64,000 nt of DNA from Sinobaca qinghaiensis (GCF_003610495.1 NZ_RAPK01000011.1:124001-188000), one strand, 5' to 3'; shown: positions 8,078 through 16,276, counted from the stretch's first letter. Numbers and translations: made by a program. Notes: generated by a model not told the origin, from the sequence alone.

Positions 8078-8368
8078 TCATTGGATATCTCTTGGGTGAT
8101 GTTCTTGAACTAACTGCTGTAATTTTGGTGTCGATGTTAGCTGCATATAGTGAGTATGCCCCATCGATTCTTGGATCATAGCAACAGAAATCAAATTCCT
8201 CTGCTGTAACTGAAGGATAAGATTGCGAAGACGGATTCCATTGTCATTTTCATTAGAGATAAAAATCCATACATGGACAGAATGATGAAAAAGAACAGAA
8301 GAGATGTTATACCCAATATATTCATCTATTTTTTTCATCAGCTGTAACTCTTTTTGTTGAATGATCAT
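8078..8368 (-). CDS. Hypothetical protein behind leader RNA L1
   Basis: A 96-residue soluble protein, MIIQQKELQLMKKIDEYIGY, then VWIFISNENDNGIRLRNLIL and MGHTHYMQLTSTPKLQQLVQ. Family not recognised. The mixture of a helical start and a strand-helix core recalls the small unknown proteins around it. AAAAGGAGG lies 3-5 nt ahead of the ATG at 8368, which excludes the longer frame to 8407 that would begin inside the terminator. The intrinsic terminator just upstream means transcription must read through the L1 leader to express it. Confidence 0.6.
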   Translation of the reverse strand: MIIQQKELQLMKKIDEYIGYNISSVLFHHSVHVWIFISNENDNGIRLRNLILQLQQRNLISVAMIQESMGHTHYMQLTSTPKLQQLVQEHHPRDIQ

Positions 8369-8393
8369 TTCCTCCTTTTCCGTAATAGTCCAT

Positions 8394-8497
8394 AAAAAAA
8401 GCCACACCTGCCTTTAGAGAGCGGTGTGGCTTGGACAACAAACTTCCTTGTTTGCTGATCGCATACCATAGGTTTATAGAACGGCCGCGCCGAACAT
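8394..8497 (-). promoter_or_regulatory. Leader RNA L1 with intrinsic terminator
   Basis: On the minus strand: small GC hairpin CGGC-GCG-GCCG, the block CTATAAACCTATGGTA, a CAAAC/GTTTG hairpin, then CCAAGCCACACC paired with GGTGTGGCTT and seven T residues, ending 26 nt before the start codon of the 8078 gene. The same order with matching sequence occurs in L2 (8863-8962): the segment ACCATAGG(T)TTATAG.ACGGC on the plus strand agrees at about 19 of 21 positions, and the middle hairpin changes an A-U to a G-U while keeping pairing. This looks like a transcription attenuator or riboswitch-type element rather than a plain terminator. The ligand or signal is unknown. Confidence 0.6.
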
Positions 8498-8556
8498 TTG
8501 ATGCTTATATAAAGAACAATTCCCTTTATAAAGAAAATCTAATCATAAATCATCTT

Positions 8557-8835
8557 TTATTTTAGCTTAGCGTTCATATTAGTATTATTTAAATAGATGG
8601 AGGTTTTTTCTAAAATACGAACATCCTTTTCCCATTCCAGCTGCAAAGCGGAAGGATAAGAGATGAACGTAATAATTATTTCCTGAGAACGATAAACCTG
8701 GAGGGCCTGTACCAATTCTTCCACTTCATGAAACAAGTTTTCCGTTGTTTTTCCCGTGATTCTTTTAATTTCTGGTTCCGTTCCCACAAATACTTCATTA
8801 CTTGCAACAACATAGATAAAAGCTAATATTGTCAT
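8557..8835 (-). CDS. Hypothetical protein behind leader RNA L2
   Basis: A 92-residue soluble protein: MTILAFIYVVASNEVFVGTE, then HEVEELVQALQVYRSQEIII and WEKDVRILEKTSIYL. It resembles the 7666 protein over its length and is likely a paralogue. The frame offers ATG-ATC-ATG after AAAGGAGGG. The second ATG (8835) has normal spacing and is used, the first would touch the ribosome binding site. Expression requires readthrough of the L2 terminator. No known domain recognised. Confidence 0.6.
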   Translation of the reverse strand: MTILAFIYVVASNEVFVGTEPEIKRITGKTTENLFHEVEELVQALQVYRSQEIIITFISYPSALQLEWEKDVRILEKTSIYLNNTNMNAKLK

Positions 8836-8862
8836 GATCATCCCTCCTTTGTATGTAACATG

Positions 8863-8962
8863 AAAAAAAGCCACATCTGCCCTGAGTAGGAGATGTGGCT
8901 TGGAAAACAAACGTTATTGTCTGCTATCTGTACCATAGGTGTATAGTACGGCTGAACCGCAA
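8863..8962 (-). promoter_or_regulatory. Leader RNA L2 with intrinsic terminator
   Basis: Minus strand: CGGT-TCA-GCCG hairpin, CTATACACCTATGGTA block, CAGAC/GTTTG hairpin, then CCAAGCCACATC paired with GATGTGGCTT and seven T. It is a near-duplicate of L1 in both sequence and order of elements and starts close to the -10 box at 8976. The terminator ends 27 nt before the start codon of the 8557 gene. Confidence 0.6.
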
Positions 8963-8975
8963 TTTTTACTTTTTT

Positions 8976-9004
8976 ATTGTATCGTACTTTTGTTTCTACT
9001 TCAA
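8976..9004 (-). promoter_or_regulatory. Sigma-A promoter of leader L2
   Basis: TTGAAG, 17 nt, TACAAT on the minus strand. It overlaps the last codons of the MpsC-like gene, so the small gene downstream has its own promoter and leader. Confidence 0.6.
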
Positions 9005-9747
9005 TCCATTTTTGGTTTTCCTTCCCTTTTTTTACGATGTTCTTTGGGATTTTCTAAGCCGATCAGTAAATATCCTTTGTCTTTCTGAAAATGCCAGTCG
9101 ACAAATGTTTCGTGAATCTTCTGCTGTAACAGGCTTTCCAGCACATGCTTAGCAAATAAATTTTTTTCCAGCGGCCGCTTCACAATTTTTAAAGTTTCTC
9201 CGTAGTTTTGTTCGATCAATGCATTTTCAATTTCAACAAAAATGCCAATTCGCTCTACTAAAATCAATCGGGGACTTAACCAAAACAAATTGGTTTCCTC
9301 CGGTTCCTTCTGCACTTTTTTGCTAAGCGCAATAATCTCGCGCCGAAACATGTTTTGGTTTAATTCTTTAGGCCAGGAAAACGTATCCAGTTGCTTCGGG
9401 GAAACATCGAGTGCAATCCACACCATACCCGTACATTTCTTATTCTTCCGAAAATTCCAATCATAATACATATCCAGAACCGTCTCGTCGGTTTCCTCCT
9501 CCACAATCTGCTGAATGACAGGAAGAACTTTAATCATCATCTGTTCACGTAATTGCTCTAGCTGCAGCTGCTTGTCCTGGTGCAGTAATACTTCTTCCAT
9601 AGGAGCCAGAAACCCTTGTAAATGAATCGTTACAAAAGGGGGGGTAATCATTACGTATATGCTTTCAGGACCTTTCCCAAACTGCGTTTGAAACATTTTT
9701 CCTAATCGTTTTGCTGCCTGCTGTTCGTTTTTTTCGTCTATTTGCAT
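9001..9747 (-). CDS. Tandem MpsC/DUF2294-like protein
   Basis: A 248-residue soluble protein made of two similar halves. The first (about 10-115) has GKGPESIYVMITPPFVTIHL and the helix FLAPMEEVLL, with later LDMYYDWNFRKNKKCTGMVW. The second (about 125-240) has LSPRLILVERIGIFVEIENA, then VDWHFQKDKGYLLIGLE. This fits PF10057 (DUF2294, named MpsC after the Staphylococcus aureus membrane-potential / bicarbonate system). Single-domain members of about 120 residues are usual, so this is a duplicated form. No mpsA or mpsB gene is near. AAAGGGGG precedes the ATG. An attenuator-like leader (9813-9905) lies upstream. Confidence 0.7.
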   Translation of the reverse strand: MQIDEKNEQQAAKRLGKMFQTQFGKGPESIYVMITPPFVTIHLQGFLAPMEEVLLHQDKQLQLEQLREQMMIKVLPVIQQIVEEETDETVLDMYYDWNFRKNKKCTGMVWIALDVSPKQLDTFSWPKELNQNMFRREIIALSKKVQKEPEETNLFWLSPRLILVERIGIFVEIENALIEQNYGETLKIVKRPLEKNLFAKHVLESLLQQKIHETFVDWHFQKDKGYLLIGLENPKEHRKKREGKPKMD

Positions 9748-9812
9748 CTAAGGCGTCCCCCTTTCAAAAAAAAAAGCCTTTATTATATCTACCTTTTTCT
9801 AAAAATGTATAA

Positions 9813-9905
9813 ACAAAAAAACTCACATGCCTGCCCCCCGGGGAAACAAACATGTGATTACTTCTATGAGAAGGAACCTTTGTTTGCCCCTTTCGCTCTT
9901 AGTAT
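9813..9905 (-). promoter_or_regulatory. Leader RNA L3 with alternative hairpins
   Basis: Minus strand: GGGGCAAACA can pair with TGTTTGTTTCCCC, or CACATG with CATGTG followed by a T-run. The second structure uses part of the right arm of the first, so they exclude each other as in an attenuator. The terminator stem is about 65 nt before the start codon of the MpsC-like gene. Sequence similarity with L1 and L2 is limited to the CAAACA-type hairpin plus terminator layout. A possible second promoter (TATAAT near 9784) lies after it. Confidence 0.45.
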
Positions 9906-10496
9906 ATACCAATGAACTCTTTTCCCATACGAATCAAGAAAGTAATTTGGTTTCATTTAAGAACAAAGAGACAAATAGAACTTAAGTAGAGTTTTAAAAT
10001 GTACTTTTATTAATGGATCACCATAGTTACAAATAATACGAGAAAAGGTGAAATATAGGCAGATAAAAAAGATATCCAATTGTGATTATTGTCCAGCAGG
10101 AAATGGAACCAAATTTCCGAAAAGTCATAGCTGCCCCTTATGAACGTGACGTATAAAAAGAAACATTAATATACTTTTTGCAGACCTTGCAGATTTTATT
10201 AGTTCTACTTCTCTATTTACTTATTTACCCTTGAAGTCTTTCAAATATAGTTAAAATATAAAAAAGGCTGTTCCAAAATGGAGCAGTTTCTTTGTCGTTT
10301 TGTGGAAACTCTGGATCCAGTAAAGCTCTTTGTTATATTATCTGCTAAATGTATCTGCGAAACCTCAATGAACACATCATTAAATTAGTTATTATGCATA
10401 AACAAATATTAAATCTTTAATCAAAATGACTAATGAACTCTCCCTGTGGAGTCACTAGTATAAAACGTAAGAAATTCATATAAAGGTGGACATAAG
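9906..10496. other. Intergenic region without a clear gene
   Basis: About 590 bp of AT-rich DNA between the MpsC-like gene and the YfcC gene. It holds one hairpin (10260-10293, CTGTTCC / GGAGCAG) with T-rich flank. A short frame near 10075-10140 contains two C-x-x-C-like pairs, but it is too short to call a gene and has no start or ribosome binding site. Confidence 0.4.
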
Positions 10497-11939
10497 ATGA
10501 AAGAACGTATTGAAAAGATGGATGCAAAGCAGTCGCATCCGCACAAAAAGAAAAAGTTTCAAATGCCGCACATCTACGTAATCTTATTTATTTTTATTGC
10601 TTTAGCAGCGCTTGCTACTTACATAGTGCCTGCCGGTTCGTTTGAAGAAATACCCGGACCGGAAGGCAGAACGATGATTGATCCTGATTCCTATCAGGAG
10701 ATTGCTTCCGATCCAATAGGTCTCGTTGATTTTATGCTCGCTGTGCCTAATGGACTGGTAGCCGCAGCTGAAGTGGTGTTTTTCACTTTTGTTATCGGCG
10801 GTATGTTTATGGTAATCCGCAACACCGGCATTATTGAAATAGCCGTTGATCGATTAACCAGGAGATTTTCAAATAAAAGCCTGGCAATTGTACCCGTCCT
10901 TATGTTTGTTTTTGCTTTTATATGCAGCCTGATAGGCACTCAGGAACTCAGTCTTGTCTATGTACCCGTTATTTTACCATTGATGATTGCTTTAAAGTAT
11001 GACTCGGTAACCGCGGCAGCAATTGCGTTGATCGCAACTACGGCTGGATTCACAGCCGGCTTTCTAAACCCTATTAATACGGGACTCGGGCAGCAGGTTG
11101 CAGATGTGCCGCTTTATTCAGGACTGGGCGTGCGTATTGCCCTGTTTCTTACTCTAACAGTGATTGGCAGTCTCTGGGTGCTCAAATATGCGAGAAAAGT
11201 AAAACAACAGCCTGAAATGAGTCTAACCTATGAAGAAGACACAGAAAAACGATCGCTGTATCTACATACAGATGATACAAAAACCTATACTTTTCATACC
11301 CGTCAAAAAATTGCTTCTATTTTTATTTTCATATTCTTTGGCATCCTCGTATATGGGGTACTTGCCCAAGGCTGGTTCATGCTTGAAATGGCCGGGTTAT
11401 TTATTATCATGGGTATCGTAGTCGGCATGATTGCCGGACTTACACCAACCGAGGTGTGCGAAGGGTTTAATGAAGGGTTTCGGGATGTGCTCGTAGGCGC
11501 GATGATTGTTGGTGTAGCGAGAGCGGTAGCTGTAGTGATGGAGGATGGACAAATCATGGACACTATTGTTCATGGACTGGGCACAGCGGTCGTTGGCATG
11601 CCGGTTATCCTTAGTGCTGTCGGTATGTTTATTATCCAGTTTTTTTTCAACTTTCTAGTGCCTTCAGGGAGCGGCCAGGCGCTTGTCACCATGCCTATTA
11701 TGGCTCCTCTCTCAGATCTTCTTGGGGTAACACGGCAGACATCAGTACTTGCTTATCAGCTGGGGGACGGACTGGGTAATATCATTTTCCCTACATCCGG
11801 CTACTTTATGGCCACCCTCGCTCTTGCAGGGGTACCCTGGCATAAGTGGGTAAAATTTTATTTTCCGCTGCTTCTCATCTGGATGGGTATTGCTATGATT
11901 TTCTTAATAGCGGCTCAGATCCTGCAGTGGAACGGCTGA
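10497..11939 (+). CDS. yfcC: YfcC-family (DcuC-like) transporter
   Basis: A 480-residue membrane protein with about 12 hydrophobic segments and a charged N-terminus (KSHPHKKKK-type stretch to residue 22). Family marks include YIVPAGSFEE near 45, GTQELSLVYVPVILPLMIAL around 150, the re-entrant FLNPINTG loop near 195, FLVPSGSGQALVTMPIMAPL and GDGLGNIIFPTSGYFMATLA. This is PF03606 (C4-dicarboxylate anaerobic carrier / YfcC), whose members are thought to exchange amino acids or dicarboxylates. The substrate here is not determined by sequence. AAAGGTGG precedes the ATG. It is a single-gene unit ending at a strong shared terminator. Confidence 0.92.
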   Translation: MKERIEKMDAKQSHPHKKKKFQMPHIYVILFIFIALAALATYIVPAGSFEEIPGPEGRTMIDPDSYQEIASDPIGLVDFMLAVPNGLVAAAEVVFFTFVIGGMFMVIRNTGIIEIAVDRLTRRFSNKSLAIVPVLMFVFAFICSLIGTQELSLVYVPVILPLMIALKYDSVTAAAIALIATTAGFTAGFLNPINTGLGQQVADVPLYSGLGVRIALFLTLTVIGSLWVLKYARKVKQQPEMSLTYEEDTEKRSLYLHTDDTKTYTFHTRQKIASIFIFIFFGILVYGVLAQGWFMLEMAGLFIIMGIVVGMIAGLTPTEVCEGFNEGFRDVLVGAMIVGVARAVAVVMEDGQIMDTIVHGLGTAVVGMPVILSAVGMFIIQFFFNFLVPSGSGQALVTMPIMAPLSDLLGVTRQTSVLAYQLGDGLGNIIFPTSGYFMATLALAGVPWHKWVKFYFPLLLIWMGIAMIFLIAAQILQWNG

Positions 11940-11988
11940 ATCGACTTACGTTTTCTATTTACAGTTATTCCAATCACATAGATATATT

Positions 11989-12022
11989 AAAAAGCCTTTC
12001 TCTCACTGGAGAAAGGCTTTTA
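11989..12022. terminator. Bidirectional terminator
   Basis: AAAAAGCCTTTCTC, 4-nt loop, GGAGAAAGGCTTTT: a perfect stem with A and T runs, shared by the convergent YfcC and SDR genes. Confidence 0.9.
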
Positions 12023-12042
12023 CATGGTCTACACTATAATTT

Positions 12043-12828
12043 TTATATTTCTTTTTCCCAGTTGTCTTTTTCTTCCTCTCTCATCGCTTCTGCTGTTTTG
12101 TCCGGATAAGCGGTCCTAAACTTATGAGAATGTTTCGGAATTATGTTTACCATCTCAGCAATCATGTCTTCCGGGTCATATTGATCTGCCATGGCCTGGT
12201 CCTTTTCCTTCATTTTTTCCTTTGGCGTATAATGTATCTCCTCATCGTACCATTCCCATTTCTCCTCCACCGCCCGGTCATTAAATCCCGTAGAAAAGGG
12301 GCCTGGGTTAATGGTTGCTACCTGTACATTAAACTCCTTCATTTCCTGATACATTGATTTTGCGATGGCTTCCAACGCATGCTTTGAAGCGGCATAAAGT
12401 CCTGTGTATTCAGAAGCCATCACCCCGGCCATAGAAGACATGAATATGATTTTTCCGCTGCGTTTTTCTACAAAGTGAGCAGCTGCTATTCGAGCGGTCT
12501 CCAGGGTACTGAAAACATTTACTTCGAATAGATTTCGAAACGCTGACATTGGTACCTCTCCGAGCGGGCCTCCTTCATTTACAGCAGCATTTGCTACAAA
12601 TACATCATAGTCATACCGATGCATTCTCTCGCGGTCAGCCGGATTTGTAATATCCATTTTAAATATTTCCATCTCTACGTTCGCTTTAGCTGCCGCTTCC
12701 TTTAACGACGTAACCTGAGGGTGGTTTTCCACCGACGCGACAACGTGATGGCCCTCCTTAGCCAGTCCCAAAGCCGCTCCTTTCGCCAGTCCTGTTCCAG
12801 CTCCGGTAAAAAAGATTTTTTTACTCAT
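12043..12828 (-). CDS. Short-chain dehydrogenase/reductase (SDR)
   Basis: A 261-residue classical SDR, soluble and NAD(P)-dependent. The cofactor motif TGAGTGLAKG is at 8-17, D59 of MDI contacts adenine, NAA at 80-82, the catalytic Ser in FMSSMAG (131-132), and YAASK with Tyr145 and Lys149. The C-terminal 60 residues (EEIHYTPKEKMKEKDQAM and onward) are acidic and longer than in minimal SDRs. The start at 12828 follows TGGAGGT. A sigma-B-like promoter lies about 90 nt upstream, suggesting a stress-induced dehydrogenase. The substrate is unknown. Confidence 0.92.
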   Translation of the reverse strand: MSKKIFFTGAGTGLAKGAALGLAKEGHHVVASVENHPQVTSLKEAAAKANVEMEIFKMDITNPADRERMHRYDYDVFVANAAVNEGGPLGEVPMSAFRNLFEVNVFSTLETARIAAAHFVEKRSGKIIFMSSMAGVMASEYTGLYAASKHALEAIAKSMYQEMKEFNVQVATINPGPFSTGFNDRAVEEKWEWYDEEIHYTPKEKMKEKDQAMADQYDPEDMIAEMVNIIPKHSHKFRTAYPDKTAEAMREEEKDNWEKEI

Positions 12829-12919
12829 TTGATTGACCTCCATTTGGTTTTATAATTACACATTTGTTTTTTTCACCTATATTTTTTCGCTGAAAATAAA
12901 AAGGGATGAACTAAAAAAC

Positions 12920-12945
12920 TTACCCCTATCAGGCGAAAAGAAAAC
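12920..12945 (-). promoter_or_regulatory. Candidate sigma-B promoter of the SDR gene
   Basis: GTTTTC, 14 nt, GGGTAA on the minus strand, close to GTTTAA-N14-GGGTAT. Motif match only. Confidence 0.4.
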
Positions 12946-13076
12946 CAGCTCTATTTATATACAAATAATATAATACCGCTTTAAAGATGCTAATAAACAA
13001 ATAGATAACCATTTATTCCTTTATATCTCCGCTGATTATTAGTACAGATATGAATATAGTCAGGCTATTTTAATTT

Positions 13077-13349
13077 TTACGGACTATTAAAACCAAAAAT
13101 TCCCAGAAAAATAATAAACAAATGTAAAAATGTAATGATTATATTTATACTAATTAAGAAAAAACGATATTCTTTTTTTGAAAAAATCCCAAAAAGCATT
13201 CCTAAAACTGCAAATGATATTGGAATAAAATTACTTATTACTCCAGAATTATTGTATATAACATCTATACCTAGTGACGTTACAAGAATTGGCAACACTG
13301 ATAAAAATAGAAATAACCAAGATAATATAGTACATAGTAATTTAGTCAA
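13077..13349 (-). CDS. Small membrane protein, family D copy 1
   Basis: A 90-residue protein with three hydrophobic segments: LLCTILSWLFLFLSVLPILV, SNFIPISFAVLGMLFGIFS and FFLISINIIITFLHLFIIFL, ending GIFGFNSP. The copy at 48492-48770 matches closely from ILSWLFLFLSV to the end GIFGFND. Both begin with TTG, and both are preceded by an AAAGG(A/G)TGATT site at the same distance, so the start is well supported. No known function. It stands alone between the SDR gene and the alkaline phosphatase gene. Confidence 0.7.
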   Translation of the reverse strand: MTKLLCTILSWLFLFLSVLPILVTSLGIDVIYNNSGVISNFIPISFAVLGMLFGIFSKKEYRFFLISINIIITFLHLFIIFLGIFGFNSP

Positions 13350-13617
13350 AAAATCATCCTTTAGGAAGGTTATGTTTTTAAGAACGATGATATCATTCTC
13401 TTTTATTAATAGTTGGCGATATAAATTAAAATTTGACTATATGCTTATATATCTAAGTATATCGCCATCACATCTCAGTTGTAAGAAAAATGATCATCGT
13501 CCCTGTCTTTAAAGTCTTCCCCCAAAATTTCATTCGTAGTTACCTTCCCTCGTGTGTACAAAGAAATTGATAAAGCAAAATCGCGGCCCTGGACAAGGTG
13601 GAAAAATCTTTGACATA

Positions 13618-13663
13618 AGAAAAAGCCCGGCGCGGAAACTGCTTCTCCGGCCGGTCTTTTTAG
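13618..13663 (-). terminator. Terminator of the alkaline phosphatase gene
   Basis: GC-rich stem (ACCGGCCGGA with TCCGCGCCGG, one bulge) followed on the minus strand by CTTTTTC. Confidence 0.8.
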
Positions 13664-13699
13664 ATGGGAATGATGCATCACTGCTTAGCTATTACCCTT

Positions 13700-15124
13700 T
13701 TACTCAGCAGAAGCTTTTTCGATAAGCCCTTTAATGTCGGTGTTGTTCATATAACCGGTGAAGTGCTCACTGCCGGCGCCTGCAGCAAAGACTGGAACCA
13801 TCTCCCCTGTATGCCCGCCAGTATCACTCTCTACACGTATTTCGGTGTCGAGAGCACCTACACTATTATGATCTGCAATGATGGAGCCAATTTCCCAGCC
13901 CACCTGATATTCGGGATATACCTCCCCTTCATCGTCTTCAATATTCGTACGGAATGCCTCTAATTCTTCGTTTGTTATATCAATATCTGCGTATTCCGAG
14001 AATACCTGCTGAATACTTTCATAGGTGTATTCATCAGAACCATCCTGGGTCTCAAGCTGCTGGGCCATATATTCTGGAGACACTTCAATATTTTTCAGGC
14101 TGTCCACATCCATATTTTCTGTCGCAGACATGCCAAGCGTTTCATGATCGGAAAGTACAACGACAAGCGTGTCATCGCGATCTTCCGCCCAGGTAACGAC
14201 CTGTTCAACTGTTTGATCAAATTCAATCATTTCCTGCCACACACCGGTAGCGTCAGCCGCGTGGGCAGCGTGGTCAATCCGAGCGCCTTCGATCATCATA
14301 AAGAAGCCGTCATCGTCCTGTGAAAGTACATTCAGTCCAGACTTTGTCATAGCCTGGAGGGACGGTTCTTCGCTTTCGACCTCATCTTTGTCCGTTTTAT
14401 AGTTCATGTACGAATCATTAAATAGACCGAGCAGTTTATCCGGGGTTTCAGCTTCTTTGAGTTCTTCTTCAGTAGTTGCATATTCATAGCCGCTTTTCTG
14501 AAAATCATCCACGAGCCTGTCTTCACTTTCCTCTTCATCCGCCCCGAAAAATTCACCGCCGCCCCCAAGCAGGACATCATATTCCTCTTCGTACTGCTGC
14601 ATGGCAATGTCCTCTTCGCTTCCGCGGTCAGCCACGCTTGCAGTGAATGCTGCCGGAGTGGCATCTGTAACCGTATTATTGGAAACAACGCCCACCTTTT
14701 TTCCATCGTCCTGATACTGATCCAAAATACTGTCTACTTCATTGTCGTTCTCATCGACTCCGATGCTTCCATTATTTGTTTTCGTACCGGTAGCGATTGC
14801 GGTGCCGGCAGCGGCTGAATCAGTTACATTGTTATCAGCCGAGTATGTGCTGATCATACCTGTATGTTCAAGCGATTCCATGAATAGTTCGCCTTCTTTG
14901 CCGTATTCAAGCATAGAAGCGATTTCCATCTGCCCCATTCCCATGCCGTCTCCAACCATTACAATCACATTTTCAGGCACATCTTCCTTAGCATTTTTAC
15001 TGCGGTGTTCGACTCCATTTTCATTGGCGTTATCATTAACTGATCCGCTTGCATGAAGAAGGCTCCCTGAGCTGATAACCATTCCCGCGAAAAACCCTAA
15101 GGTTAATTTTTTTGAAAAATACAT
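13700..15124 (-). CDS. phoA: Secreted alkaline phosphatase
   Basis: A 474-residue extracellular phosphomonoesterase that releases phosphate from organic phosphates. A signal peptide (about 1-27, KKLTLGFFAGMVISSGSLLH) leads. Metal and active-site motifs are present: MVGDGMG with Asp59, VTDSAAAGTA with the nucleophile Ser103, MIEGARIDHAAH, VVLSDHETLG, and DTGGHTGEMVPVFA near the end. This is the classical PhoA/PhoB superfamily fold. The mature chain is very rich in Asp and Glu, as in halophile and alkaliphile exoenzymes. AGGAGGGG precedes the ATG. A good sigma-A promoter lies 56-84 nt upstream. I found no convincing tandem TTAACA Pho boxes. Confidence 0.95.
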   Translation of the reverse strand: MYFSKKLTLGFFAGMVISSGSLLHASGSVNDNANENGVEHRSKNAKEDVPENVIVMVGDGMGMGQMEIASMLEYGKEGELFMESLEHTGMISTYSADNNVTDSAAAGTAIATGTKTNNGSIGVDENDNEVDSILDQYQDDGKKVGVVSNNTVTDATPAAFTASVADRGSEEDIAMQQYEEEYDVLLGGGGEFFGADEEESEDRLVDDFQKSGYEYATTEEELKEAETPDKLLGLFNDSYMNYKTDKDEVESEEPSLQAMTKSGLNVLSQDDDGFFMMIEGARIDHAAHAADATGVWQEMIEFDQTVEQVVTWAEDRDDTLVVVLSDHETLGMSATENMDVDSLKNIEVSPEYMAQQLETQDGSDEYTYESIQQVFSEYADIDITNEELEAFRTNIEDDEGEVYPEYQVGWEIGSIIADHNSVGALDTEIRVESDTGGHTGEMVPVFAAGAGSEHFTGYMNNTDIKGLIEKASAE

Positions 15125-15179
15125 TCTGCCCCTCCTGTTAATAATTCATAATTTTTGTTATTTTTTGAAATTTCATTTA

Positions 15180-15208
15180 ATGATAAATGAGCTGATGGAG
15201 GCTGTCAA
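15180..15208 (-). promoter_or_regulatory. Sigma-A promoter of the alkaline phosphatase gene
   Basis: TTGACA, 17 nt, TATCAT on the minus strand, a near-consensus promoter. Confidence 0.7.
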
Positions 15209-15356
15209 CATTATCAAAATTTTTTAGCCAGGTATTCAATAGATTCACCTCAAATTATAAATATTGAAATAATTAACAAATTTTACTTTACGCTAACAGT
15301 TAATATTAAAAATAGAAAAAAGAATAATCAAATCAGTAGAATGAAGAGTGGATACT

Positions 15357-15500
15357 ATTTTTAAACATGAAATCAACACCATCGAAGAAAGGCAACAAAA
15401 ACATAAAAAGAAATCATACATGAAAAGAAGAATGATATTAACACTTAGCTTAGTGTAGCCATAGTAATTCTAATCAATTTAGGATCCTACCTTTGCGGTA
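15357..15500 (+). pseudogene. Family F small membrane protein, truncated copy
   Basis: Decayed copy of the gene at 52264-52455. The shared part runs from the ribosome binding site through the peptide IEERQQKHKKKSYMKRRMIL, then a TAG at 15456-15458 stops the frame. Nucleotide similarity continues to about 15497 (ATCAATTTAGGATCCTACCTTT against ATCAATTTAGGCTCCTACCTTT). In both copies the codon after the ribosome binding site is ATT or ATC rather than ATG. GTG at 15348 is an alternative start here. Confidence 0.65.
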
Positions 15501-15639
15501 AAAACAATCCAATATATGTAATAACCCCATTTGCCGAACACGATATCATACTTCTTTTTATAAAGAATAATTATTGAATGTTAATATATTCTTTCTGGAT
15601 AGCGTTTTCTCTGCTTGTTTGATTCTAGTTTCCACTTTT

Positions 15640-15956
15640 TTATGAAGGATCTTCCTCTTTTCTGCTGTATATTTCATACGCAGCACAGCCAAGCAATAAA
15701 CCCAGTCCGACCCCCAAACTAAGGGTATATTGGAATGACATTGTAAATAATGCGCTGCTCAGCATGCCGACAAAGAAGCCAAAAGCATTCCTAATGGAAT
15801 CAAACTATCCAGCAAATCCTGCGCCTGTTTTGTTTTTTTTCTGTAGAGTGTCCCTCGTTCGTTTTTACCTTTCATCTGTTTAATGACAAATAATGCGCTG
15901 CCGCTCACAATAATCACTGGCAGTAAGATAAGCGTTATTTCTATAAAAAAACCCAT
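15640..15956 (-). pseudogene. Small membrane protein, frameshifted
   Basis: The first 50 residues read MGFFIEITLILLPVIIVSGS with the charged middle KKKTKQAQDLLDSLIPLGM. They then run into a premature stop. Shifting frame at about 15785 restores a good continuation, GFFVGMLSSALFTMSFQYTL followed by GVGLGLLLGCAAYEIYSRKE. Together they match the layout of a common Bacillus protein of about 100 residues with three membrane segments. A single-base indel near 15780-15795 explains it. A sequencing error cannot be excluded. GGGTGGGG precedes the ATG. Confidence 0.7.
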
Positions 15957-16014
15957 GTCAAAATCCCCACCCTTTTTAATCAGTCAACGCCTGGGTTCTA
16001 ATCGTTGATTTATC

Positions 16015-16082
16015 TATTGGAATAAATTCGACGAATAACCGTATACCTGAATATTTGCGGTAGGAAGCAGCCAACCAGCTAT
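16015..16082 (-). pseudogene. C-terminal remnant of the 52558-type membrane protein
   Basis: Minus-strand translation gives IAGWLLPTANIQVYGYSSNLFQ, which matches the C-terminus IIAGWLLPIANIYIYGYVSD of the protein at 52558. It sits about 530 bp from the family F remnant (15357), as their intact counterparts are adjacent at 52.3-52.8 kb. This is the tail of a degraded duplicate segment. Confidence 0.6.
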
Positions 16083-16276
16083 CGTTTATCAGAAAGCCAA
16101 TTTCTTTCTGATTTTGGATACTTAGAGATGCTTATATACAAAAGTAAGATAAGTAAAACACTCATCACATTTACTACAGTAATGAGTGTTTCATTGTTTG
16201 AAAGTATAGTAATAAGAAAACTTATAAAAACGGTTCCTAATATAAAAAATGGAGCTCTATGGGCTAAGAATTTCAT
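16079..16276 (-). CDS. Small two-span membrane protein
   Basis: A 65-residue protein, MKFLAHRAPFFILGTVFISF, then VVNVMSVLLILLLYISISKY and a charged tail SERNWLSDKR. AAAGGAG lies 8 nt ahead of the ATG. Its stop codon lies in the joint with the 52558-type remnant, so the C-terminus may be newly formed. Function unknown. Confidence 0.55.
   Translation of the reverse strand: MKFLAHRAPFFILGTVFISFLITILSNNETLITVVNVMSVLLILLLYISISKYPKSERNWLSDKR

Noticed and set aside
10075-10140. Short Cys-containing frame (CDYCPAGNGTKF)
   Set aside because: About 20 residues, no start codon or ribosome binding site; not enough to call a gene remnant.
13475-13681. Minus-strand 68-residue frame
   Set aside because: It runs through the terminator of the alkaline phosphatase gene and lacks a ribosome binding site.
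15121-15300. Pho box in front of the alkaline phosphatase gene
   Set aside because: Only isolated TTAACA-like words, no tandem repeats at the expected spacing upstream of the promoter.
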